Assembly: GCA_002413265.1 (NCBI GenBank)
Contig: DHWR01000201.1
Location: 1-5,652, forward strand
Length of the DNA stretch: 5,652 nucleotides
Reading direction: 5' to 3'
Source: Chloroflexi bacterium UBA5177
GTDB taxonomy: Bacteria; Chloroflexota; UBA5177
Positions within the stretch are counted from its first letter, which is position 1. Each line of letters opens with the position of its first letter. Under the pieces are notes generated by a model that made no database searches, had not been told where the DNA came from, and worked only from the letters and a program-made list of their open reading frames with translations. The translations under genes and the position numbers were made by a program. Below are positions 1-5,567 of the stretch, piece after piece.

Positions 1-34
1 CTCGACATAACCCGCGTAGCGCTTTGCCTGCCGA

Positions 35-2131
35 TCAGCGGGGATAGGACAGCGGCACACCCCCATCCACGTTCAGGATGTTCCCCGTACTCTTGCCGGA
101 ACGGCGCGGGGAAGCGAAGAAGAGAACCGCGCTGGCGATGTCCTCCGGACCAATGTTGACCTTGAGTGTGTTGCGCTGACGATAGTATTCCTCGAGCTCG
201 TCCGGCTTTATGCCATAAGCACGAGCGCGCTCTTCTCGCCAGCTGGAGTCCCAGATCTTGGAGTCCTGCAAGACGGCGTCGGGATTTACCGAATTTACCC
301 GGATCCCGCTCGGTCCACCCTCCTCCGCCAGGCAGCGGGCGAGGTGTAGCTCGGCCGCTTTCGCCGACGAATAAGCCGAGGCGTTCTTTGCGGGGGCAAG
401 AGCATTCTTGGAGGCGACGAACACGATGCTTCCCCCCATACCCTGCTGCTTGAGTAGCCGGAACGCCTCACGTGACACCAGGAAATAGCCCTTGGAGAGG
501 ACATCGTGGTTCCGATCCCAGAGCTCGACGCTGGTCTCCTCGATGGGAGCGCTCGAGGCCAGCCCCGCGTTTGAGACGATGGTGTCGATCCCGCCGTAGG
601 TCAGAACGGCAGAGCGGAAAGCTGTCGCCACATCCCTCTCGACGGAAACGTCCATGGGCGCGGCATGACCGGAGTCACCCAGCTCGCCGGCAACCTGCTC
701 GGCTCCTGCGGCATCCACGTCGGCCACGACCACGCATGCTCCTTCCGCCGCCAGCGCCTCCACCGTTGCTCGCCCGATCCCGCCGGCGCCTCCGGTGACG
801 AGAGCGACTCGGCCGGTGAGCTCCTTTGGTGGTGGCAGCATCGCGAGCTTGTAGAGCTCCATTGGCCAGTACTCGATGGCGAAAGACTCTTCCTCGGTCA
901 GCGAGACGAAGGTGTCGATGATGCTGGCTCCCTTCATGACCGAAAGAGCCCGATGGTAAAAGTCACGTGAGAGCACGGCCTCCCTATACGTCTGGGCGAT
1001 CCCGATCATCCCGACGCCGGCGATGAGGGCGACGCGGGGATAGGGATCGAACATGGCTTCGGCGGGGGTGTCCAGAGCCCCTCGATTGCGCGCAAAGTAC
1101 GTTTCGTACGAGACGCGATAACGCTCGACCGCCTGGACGATGGTCTTTTCCAGATCGTCGACGGAGTCGTTGTCCGGATCGAACTCCACCCACAGGGGAT
1201 ATACCTTTGTCCGGATGAGGTGATCCGGGCAGGCCGCGCCCACCTGCGACAGCTCTCGGGAGTCCCGACCACAGACAAAGTCCATGACCGCGTCCGACGT
1301 GTCCACGAGCAGGATCTTCGGATTCTCCTTCGACGCTGCTCCCCGGATGGTCGGGAGGATCGCGGCAAAGAGATCGTCTCGGCGATCCGGTTGTAGGGGC
1401 GAGAGCTTTCGCCCCCCGAAGGGAGACCTGTCGGCGGCCCGCGTGGCGACGAAGTCTGCCGCTCGATTGATGGCCTCGATCGTGCGCATGTAGCTCTCTT
1501 CTCCGGTGTGGCCCCAGGTGATAAGTCCGTGCTTGGCGAGCAGGACGAGCTTTGCCTGCGGCTTTCGCCGAACCGCCTCTCCGACCTGCTTCGCGAGCGT
1601 GAAGCCAGGCCGGATGTAGGGTATCCAGATCGCCTCGTCGCCGAAGCACTCACGTGCGACCTGATGGCCGTGGGCGGCGCAAGCGATCATATTGGTTGCA
1701 TCGGCATGCGTGTGGTCCACGTGCGGGTATGGAATAAAGGAGTGAAGAAGCGTCTCGATCGAGGAGCGGGGCATCGACGGCTCGAGCTGGCAGCGGCTCA
1801 GATAGCTCACCATCGCCTCATCGCTCATCCCGTTCCTCTCCATGAGCGGAAGCACCTCGGCGAACCGGAGACCTGTAAATTCCCGCTCAGTCATTGTCGC
1901 CAGGTCGCTTCCGGAGCCCTTGACCCACAAGACGTCGATCTCCCTGCCGGTGTGATCGAGCTCCCGCACCTTGATCGACGTGTTGCCCCCACCGTAGTTG
2001 GACACTGCCCGATCGCTCCCCAGCAGGTTCGAGCGATACCGTAGCGCCTGAAGCGGAGAGAGGGAGGCAGCTACGTGTGCGTCCCACTTGTTGTCCGTTC
2101 TGCCCAGCGTCTTGATTTCTACTTTCGTCAT
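35..2131 (-). CDS. rhaEW: Bifunctional L-rhamnulose-1-phosphate aldolase / L-lactaldehyde dehydrogenase (short-chain dehydrogenase fusion)
   Basis: This 698-residue cytosolic enzyme should carry out the last two steps of L-rhamnose breakdown. It cleaves L-rhamnulose-1-phosphate to dihydroxyacetone phosphate and L-lactaldehyde, then oxidises the lactaldehyde to L-lactate with NAD. Residues 1 to about 430 form a class II, zinc-dependent aldolase domain. HVDHTHAD (137-144) supplies two metal-binding histidines (H140, H142), KHGLITWG (200-207) gives the likely third (H201), and E117 or E126 is the probable catalytic glutamate. CPDHLIRTK (301-309) is a block I recall as typical of this fusion family. 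A short proline-rich linker (PPP, 433-435) leads to a short-chain dehydrogenase domain (about 438-698). This has TGGAGGIG (446-453), D471 after the second strand (suggesting NAD over NADP), NAG (521-523), catalytic S574 and YSSAK (Y587, K591), and NVDGG near the end. The length suits an intact fusion protein. The ATG overlaps the TGA of rhaB, so the start is well fixed. The family is also annotated rhaD or rhaDE. The oxidative direction of the second domain is inferred from the family. Confidence 0.95.
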   Translation of the reverse strand: MTKVEIKTLGRTDNKWDAHVAASLSPLQALRYRSNLLGSDRAVSNYGGGNTSIKVRELDHTGREIDVLWVKGSGSDLATMTEREFTGLRFAEVLPLMERNGMSDEAMVSYLSRCQLEPSMPRSSIETLLHSFIPYPHVDHTHADATNMIACAAHGHQVARECFGDEAIWIPYIRPGFTLAKQVGEAVRRKPQAKLVLLAKHGLITWGHTGEESYMRTIEAINRAADFVATRAADRSPFGGRKLSPLQPDRRDDLFAAILPTIRGAASKENPKILLVDTSDAVMDFVCGRDSRELSQVGAACPDHLIRTKVYPLWVEFDPDNDSVDDLEKTIVQAVERYRVSYETYFARNRGALDTPAEAMFDPYPRVALIAGVGMIGIAQTYREAVLSRDFYHRALSVMKGASIIDTFVSLTEEESFAIEYWPMELYKLAMLPPPKELTGRVALVTGGAGGIGRATVEALAAEGACVVVADVDAAGAEQVAGELGDSGHAAPMDVSVERDVATAFRSAVLTYGGIDTIVSNAGLASSAPIEETSVELWDRNHDVLSKGYFLVSREAFRLLKQQGMGGSIVFVASKNALAPAKNASAYSSAKAAELHLARCLAEEGGPSGIRVNSVNPDAVLQDSKIWDSSWREERARAYGIKPDELEEYYRQRNTLKVNIGPEDIASAVLFFASPRRSGKSTGNILNVDGGVPLSYPR
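2128..2131 (-). other. ATGA stop-start overlap coupling rhaB to rhaEW
   Basis: On the minus strand the four bases ATGA hold both the ATG of the aldolase-dehydrogenase gene and the TGA of rhaB. Such overlaps usually mean co-transcription and translational coupling by re-initiating ribosomes. A weak purine-rich stretch (AGGGGCGG) about 9-16 nt before the ATG could help re-initiation. The arrangement suggests that kinase and aldolase are made in linked amounts. Confidence 0.9.
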
Positions 2132-3642
2132 CGGCGTGCCGCCCCTGTGACCGGGTAGTCCCGCTGCGCACGGAGACGCTGCGCGCGGTCGTCCCAGTCT
2201 GCGTCCTCACGTGGCTCGTAGACAACAAGTTCCGTCGAGCTGCGGGCAACGGCATGGGCCTCGGCCAGATCTCGTATCTCTCCCGCCCCCATCGCCTGCA
2301 CCAGGACATTCCCCAGCGCCGTAGCCTCCTCTGGTCCGGCCAGCACGGGACGCCGGCATGCATCCGCGGTGAGCTGGCAAAGCAGGCCATTGCCCGCGCC
2401 GCCACCAACGACGTGGATGGTGTCCACACGGATTCCTGCCAGGCGTTCGACTCGTTCCAGCGCCACCCGGTATGCCAGCGCCAACCCTTCCAGGACGGCG
2501 CGCACGACCAGCGCGGCCTGCTCCACGGGCTCCTGTCCGGTGCGCTGCAGGTGCCGGGCGATTGCGGCCGGCATGTTGTCAGGGTGCAGGAAGGCGGGAT
2601 CGTCCACGTCGACGATCGCGCCCGGCGACGTTGCCTCCGAGGCGAGCCCGCTCAGCTCTTCGTAGGTCCACTCTTGGCCTTGCCGTGCCCAGGAGCGCCG
2701 ACATTCCTGCAGCAGCCAGAGGCCCATGATGTTGTTCAAGACGTTATACGTGCCCCCAACGCCGCCCTCGTTGGTGAGGCCCGAAAGGCGCTCCTGCTCA
2801 CCCAGGACAGGATGATCGAGCTCCAGTCCGAACAATGACCAGGTCCCTGAACTGATGTAGGCGTGGCTCACGCCGGGCTGGTGAGGGACCGATGGGACGG
2901 CGACGACCGCACAGGCGGTGTCATGTGTGGCGGGGAGGATCACGCGAGCTCGCAGCGGCCCGCATTCATCTCGCACCGCCGGGCCCAGGCCGCCCAGCAC
3001 CGTGCCCGGAGGAGTCGGAGGCAGGAATATATGGGTCGGTAGATCGAGGCGGTCAAGAAGGTCGGTGGCCCACCGGCCATCCACGCCCAGCGCCCCGCTG
3101 GTGCTGGCGACGGTGTACTCCGATGACTGCAGGCCCGTCAACCAGTAGTGCAGCAGGTCGGGCATCATCAAAAGAGACTGCGCGAGATCAAGGGTGCGGT
3201 CGTCCGTCTTCCGCTGTGCCAGCAGCTGGTACAGCGTGTTGATGGGGAGCTGTGCGATACCGGTGCGAGCGTATTGCTCGGATGCCGATACTCGTTCGGC
3301 CGCCTCGCCGGCAATCCCATCGGTCCGGACATCGCGGTAGTGGTAGGGCATTCCCAGGAGGCGCCCGCCCGCGTCGATGAGCCCGTAATCGACACCCCAG
3401 GTGTCGATGCCGACACCGATCAGGGCATCTCCGTGGACGCGTGCGGCCGAGTGCAGGCCGTGGAGGATTTCGTTGTACAGCCGTAGCACGTCCCAATGCA
3501 GCCCGTCGGGCGTGCGCACCGGCACGTTGGCGAAGCGGTGCGCCGGCTCGAGCTGTACCTGCCCACTTTGCAGGGTCCCCACGATGACCCGGCCGCTCTC
3601 CGCTCCCAGATCGACGGCGGCAAATGCGGCTTCCTTAGCCAT
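2128..3642 (-). CDS. rhaB: L-rhamnulokinase (FGGY sugar kinase family)
   Basis: This 504-residue cytosolic kinase phosphorylates L-rhamnulose with ATP to give L-rhamnulose-1-phosphate, the substrate of the fusion enzyme encoded immediately downstream. The protein can be aligned by eye with E. coli RhaB (about 489 residues) along its whole length. It has DLGAESGR (11-18, phosphate-binding loop of the first FGGY domain), GIDTWGVDYGLID (78-90), LPINTLYQL (132-140) and THDTA (239-243), where D241 is the expected catalytic base. The second domain has SSGTWSL (264-270), TNEGG (290-294), NNIMGLWLLQ (303-312), VVGGGAGN (411-418) and EATALGN (439-445). The SSGTWSL and NEGG blocks point to rhamnulokinase over xylulokinase or glycerol kinase. 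The ATG at 3642 lies directly before MAKEAAFAAVDLGA, so little N-terminal extension is possible. No clear Shine-Dalgarno sequence precedes it. A TAGAAT box 7 nt upstream raises the possibility of leaderless translation. Third-position GC is high (31 of the first 40 codons by hand count). Confidence 0.96.
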   Translation of the reverse strand: MAKEAAFAAVDLGAESGRVIVGTLQSGQVQLEPAHRFANVPVRTPDGLHWDVLRLYNEILHGLHSAARVHGDALIGVGIDTWGVDYGLIDAGGRLLGMPYHYRDVRTDGIAGEAAERVSASEQYARTGIAQLPINTLYQLLAQRKTDDRTLDLAQSLLMMPDLLHYWLTGLQSSEYTVASTSGALGVDGRWATDLLDRLDLPTHIFLPPTPPGTVLGGLGPAVRDECGPLRARVILPATHDTACAVVAVPSVPHQPGVSHAYISSGTWSLFGLELDHPVLGEQERLSGLTNEGGVGGTYNVLNNIMGLWLLQECRRSWARQGQEWTYEELSGLASEATSPGAIVDVDDPAFLHPDNMPAAIARHLQRTGQEPVEQAALVVRAVLEGLALAYRVALERVERLAGIRVDTIHVVGGGAGNGLLCQLTADACRRPVLAGPEEATALGNVLVQAMGAGEIRDLAEAHAVARSSTELVVYEPREDADWDDRAQRLRAQRDYPVTGAARR

Positions 3643-3649
3643 TACGTGG

Positions 3650-3655
3650 ATTCTA
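3650..3655 (-). promoter_or_regulatory. Candidate -10 box (TAGAAT) for a leaderless rhaB transcript
   Basis: TAGAAT matches the TATAAT consensus at five of six positions and lies exactly 7 nt before the rhaB ATG. This is the TANNNT-N6/7-ATG arrangement of leaderless genes, where the transcript begins at or next to the start codon. It would explain the lack of a Shine-Dalgarno sequence. No good -35 hexamer lies 16-18 nt further upstream (CGAGCT at 17 nt), so transcription would need an activator, or the match is chance. Confidence 0.4.
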
Positions 3656-3721
3656 GCCTGGCTCGATCATCTAGCTCGGCTCTCCGGAGCCCGGGTACCC
3701 TCTCGGTGTCGTCCGCTAGCC

Positions 3722-3739
3722 GCCGGCACAAGTGCCGGC
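3722..3739. promoter_or_regulatory. 18-bp palindrome, candidate operator upstream of rhaB
   Basis: GCCGGCAC and GTGCCGGC form perfect 8-bp inverted arms around a 2-base centre, 80-97 bp before the rhaB start. Neither side is followed by a T-run, so it does not look like a terminator. Its symmetry and size fit a site for a dimeric regulator of the rhamnose genes. The regulator is unknown and no regulator gene is in the window. Confidence 0.4.
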
Positions 3740-3803
3740 AAGGGCTTGCGGCGGGCGGTCAGCTGGACGCGCGAGTAACCCAGGATAGGAGAACCTGAGC
3801 CAA

Positions 3804-3820
3804 GGTGTAAGTATCACACC
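3804..3820. repeat. Inverted repeat GGTGT-N7-ACACC in the rhaB upstream region
   Basis: Perfect 5-bp arms flank a 7-base centre about 162-178 bp before the rhaB start. It could be a second regulator site. It resembles half of a CRP-type TGTGA site on the minus strand, but the spacing between halves is wrong for CRP. Arms this short could also occur by chance. Confidence 0.25.
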
Positions 3821-3910
3821 CGGCCACGGCGAGTCTTGGATGTGTCGACCGGCCACGATTAGCTGAGTTCCCAGCTGGACACGGTGCGCCCGCAAGTGGA
3901 TCGGGATACG

Positions 3911-3936
3911 AAAACCGCGAGGCGTTGCTCCTGCGG
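3911..3936 (-). terminator. Likely Rho-independent terminator of pgl
   Basis: Seven bases past the pgl stop, the minus strand reads CCGCAGG, a 7-base loop (AGCAACG), then CCTCGCGG, then TTTTCG. The arms pair over 7 bp with one bulged C. The T-run has only four bases, so termination may be partial. Its place directly after pgl and well before rhaB supports the call. Confidence 0.5.
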
Positions 3937-3943
3937 GCAGCGG

Positions 3944-4702
3944 TCAGCTGCCTATAGCCGTCGAATCCACAAACCAGCGGAGTACGCCGCTTTCGGGGTG
4001 TACACGCGCAGCGGGAACGACGGGTGTCCCTTCGAGGGGTACTCCGTCACGCACGGAACGAAACGCCGCCTGCTTGTCCGCGCCCGCGAGGAGGAAGATA
4101 ACCGCCCGAGCAGAATTGATGAGAGGGTAGGTGAACGTGACACGCTCAACGGGAGGTGGTAGGACTCCTGGTGGAGAGGGCGCCACCAGCCGTTCCTTCT
4201 CTTCGAGAGCTGGTTTGCCCGGGAATAGAGAGGCTGTATGGCCATCTGATCCCATTCCGAGAAGAACCGCGTCAAAGCGGGGCATCTCTGTGTCTCCGAC
4301 GCCGAAGAATTGGCGAATATCAGCTTCATAGGCCCTGGCAACGGTGTCCGGATCCCCGGCCTCGGTGGGCACTAGGTGGACCTGCTCGGGCCGCACTGGA
4401 ACCTTCGAAAGCAATGTTTTCTCCGCCATGCCGAAGTTACTATTCGGGTCTGAGAGTGGGACCACACGCTCGTCGCTGATGAAGAAGTGCCACCGTCCCC
4501 AGTTAATGCGGTCCCGCCATGACGGATCAGCGAGAGCCTGGTACAAGCGCCGCGGTGAGGAGCCACCCGCCAGGGCAATCACGAATCTTCCTCGCTCGCT
4601 AATTGAGCGGACTGCGAGATCCGTCATAAACCCAGCTGCGGCTTCACTGAGGTCATCCGAATTCGAATAGATGTCCGCTTCCTTCACGCTCGAACGGCTC
4701 AT
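3944..4702 (-). CDS. pgl: 6-phosphogluconolactonase (DevB/Pgl type)
   Basis: This 252-residue cytosolic enzyme hydrolyses 6-phospho-D-glucono-1,5-lactone to 6-phosphogluconate, the second step of the oxidative pentose phosphate pathway. It is of the DevB type, which shares its fold with glucosamine-6-phosphate deaminase, and not the beta-propeller type of E. coli. Visible blocks are LAGGSSPRRLY (44-54, phosphate binding), FFISDERVVP (73-82), DPNSNF (85-90), LGMGSDGHTASLFPG (148-162, with H155 the likely catalytic base), TYPLINSA (191-198), LLAGADKQ (204-211) and a WFVDSTA end. The GSDGHTASLFPG block separates it from the deaminases. Length is normal for the family. The start is fixed by a strong ribosome binding site 6 nt before the ATG. 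It ends 301 bp before rhaB, behind a likely terminator, so it is probably a separate transcription unit. No zwf or gnd is visible nearby. Third-position GC is lower than in rhaB (23 versus 31 of the first 40 codons). Confidence 0.95.
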   Translation of the reverse strand: MSRSSVKEADIYSNSDDLSEAAAGFMTDLAVRSISERGRFVIALAGGSSPRRLYQALADPSWRDRINWGRWHFFISDERVVPLSDPNSNFGMAEKTLLSKVPVRPEQVHLVPTEAGDPDTVARAYEADIRQFFGVGDTEMPRFDAVLLGMGSDGHTASLFPGKPALEEKERLVAPSPPGVLPPPVERVTFTYPLINSARAVIFLLAGADKQAAFRSVRDGVPLEGTPVVPAARVHPESGVLRWFVDSTAIGS

Positions 4703-4708
4703 TACTAT

Positions 4709-4716
4709 CTCCTTCT
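4709..4716 (-). promoter_or_regulatory. Strong ribosome binding site of pgl (AGAAGGAG)
   Basis: AGAAGGAG lies 6 nt upstream of the ATG at 4702, an ideal spacing. It decides the start codon of pgl against the next in-frame ATG at residue 26, and it contrasts with the missing Shine-Dalgarno sequence at rhaB. Confidence 0.85.
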
Positions 4717-4733
4717 GAATTTAACTATGTTTG

Positions 4734-4747
4734 CGCCACAATTGGCG
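4734..4747. promoter_or_regulatory. Inverted repeat CGCCA-N4-TGGCG upstream of pgl
   Basis: Perfect 5-bp arms around CAAT lie 32-45 bp before the pgl start, where a promoter or operator would be expected. No convincing -35/-10 pair is visible around it. It may be an operator or a small hairpin in the leader, or chance. Confidence 0.3.
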
Positions 4748-4783
4748 AGTTTTACCGGGGTAGTGTCTCACGGCATCTCAGCG

Positions 4784-5190
4784 TCAGCGACCGCTCTTCC
4801 TTTGTGCGAAGATCGACTCCCATTCTTCAGCAGCCATACTGTAGCCTGGCTCCCTCTGGCCGATCATGCGAGGCGGACGCGCGGGCAGCGCACACCTTTT
4901 GCCTGATCAGCTCCGAGACGCTCCACTCCAGTTCGGCAATCACATCCGCCCGGCTGGTGTCCCAATCGCCGCTCCCACGAACGGCGAGGCAGAGCGAGCT
5001 CGAGATGTTCTCTCGCTCCAGCGAAGAGAATCGGCTTCCCTCCGAAGTATCGCAATCGAGAGCAGCTGCACGGTCAGGAGACCCATCAGTCCAGCGGATG
5101 AATCAAAGGTCGCAAGAAAGACTTCCCCGGTAGGTCGACGAGGTCCACAGTCGGAGATGCCTCATCTTTAAGCCCTGTACTAATGGTCAT
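4784..5190 (-). pseudogene. Possible frameshifted remnant of an unrecognised gene
   Basis: Minus-strand frames in succession look protein-like. A short ATG frame at 5190-5086 (34 residues, beginning MTISTGLKDEASPTV) overlaps a second frame, open at about 5161-4940, containing GLMGLLTVQLLSIAILRREA. A third frame, open from 5102 to a TGA at 4827, has 91 codons but no ATG and contains SRADVIAELEWSVSELIRQK. The last, ending at 4784, contains MAAEEWESIFAQRKSGR. Joined across frameshifts they would give a protein of roughly 130 residues. I recognise no family, and none of the pieces has a good ribosome binding site, although AGAGGGAG lies 12 nt before the ATG at 4837. GC-rich DNA gives spurious open frames easily, so this could be ordinary spacer or the product of sequencing errors. 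Confidence 0.25.
4992..5030. repeat. Overlapping, mutually exclusive inverted repeats
   Basis: CTCGCTC (5012-5018) pairs perfectly with GAGCGAG (4992-4998). The overlapping TTCTCTCGC (5008-5016) pairs with GCG-A-AGAGAA (5021-5030), with one bulged A and loop TCCA. The two pairings cannot form together. No T-run follows on either strand, so no terminator is implied. Confidence 0.3.
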
Positions 5191-5192
5191 TA
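5181..5192. repeat. AT-rich palindrome TAATG-N2-CATTA
   Basis: TAATGGTCATTA has perfect 5-bp arms in an unusually AT-rich patch, with GTAC on each side (5177-5180 and 5196-5199). It may be a regulator site or part of a promoter. On the minus strand it contains the ATG of the first coding-like fragment listed at 4784-5190. Confidence 0.3.
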
Positions 5193-5567
5193 TTTGTACT
5201 CGCTGAAACGAGCCTAAAAGCTAGAGACGTTCGCCTCGGCGTCGGCGCCATCACGGGCCAGGGAGGACAGCGGAAGTAGAGAGATGACCGTGGGTACCGG
5301 CGTACTGGACTGTCCCGGAACGCACCCCCAGTCATGTTGAGCGGCTACGCGGCGCTGGCTGAGGGCGCCTGGATGGGTGCGGCCCAGGCGTCAGACGTCC
5401 TCGAGCCCATCAACATCCGACGCACAAGCTGGAGGACGATCGTTCCGGCTCTCCCTCGCCTGCGGTTGGCTGGGCTGCTGACGCGCGAGTTCAGTGTCGC
5501 CGAGGCAAGCTTCATTCGTATGAGAATGGTGGCGCATACGCGGAGGGATGTTGTGTGCGACCTGGAG

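Larger units (their letters stand above)
3643..3943 (-). other. 301-bp intergenic regulatory region between pgl and rhaB
   Basis: No gene is supported here. Reading in the direction of transcription, it holds a likely terminator for pgl (3936-3911), an inverted repeat GGTGT-N7-ACACC (3820-3804), an 18-bp palindrome (3739-3722) and a TAGAAT box just before the rhaB ATG (3655-3650). Two other promoter-like pairs are visible and weak: CTTACA with an 18-nt spacer to TATCCT (box at 3788-3783), and TTGCCG with a 17-nt spacer to TAGCGG (3718-3713), the latter overlapping the palindrome. The layout suggests that the rhamnose genes have their own regulated promoter and are not read through from pgl. 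Confidence 0.6.
4703..5567. other. 865-bp stretch without a confident gene
   Basis: No open reading frame here shows a family I recognise or combines a good start with a good ribosome binding site. The plus-strand frames at 4804-5133, 4866-5171 and 5334-5615 look like chance or antisense frames: arginine- and serine-rich or unrecognisable proteins with no Shine-Dalgarno sequence. On the minus strand between 5190 and 4784, several short frames look protein-like and follow one another in different phases, suggesting a decayed gene. From 5193 to 5567 nothing is recognisable. Other structures are an AT-rich palindrome (5181-5192) and overlapping inverted repeats (4992-5030). The pgl promoter should lie near the low end. 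Confidence 0.5.

Noticed and set aside
1..8. A minus-strand ATG (at 8-6) that could start the gene after rhaEW.
   Set aside because: Only two further codons are present, and no well-spaced ribosome binding site precedes it, so a gene cannot be supported.
1508..2044. Long plus-strand open frame (178 codons) opposite the aldolase domain.
   Set aside because: It lies wholly antisense to a strongly supported gene, has no ribosome binding site and shows no recognisable family; GC-rich genes often have open antisense frames.
2254..2838. Plus-strand open frame of 194 codons opposite rhaB.
   Set aside because: It is an antisense shadow of the C-terminal half of the rhamnulokinase gene, with no independent support.
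3722..3739. The 18-bp palindrome as a terminator.
   Set aside because: A 2-base centre gives a strained loop, and no T-run follows on either strand.
3804..3820. CRP-type binding site (TGTGA with an inverted partner).
   Set aside because: The partner half is offset, with 4 bases between halves instead of 6, and the match is partial.
3944..4702. Glucosamine-6-phosphate deaminase as an alternative identity for pgl.
   Set aside because: The protein has SDERVVP and GSDGHTASLFPG, typical of 6-phosphogluconolactonase, and lacks the deaminase-type GIGxDGHIAFNEP block.
4804..5133. Plus-strand open frame of 109 codons in the region upstream of pgl.
   Set aside because: The protein is serine- and arginine-rich with no recognisable motif and no Shine-Dalgarno sequence before the ATG.
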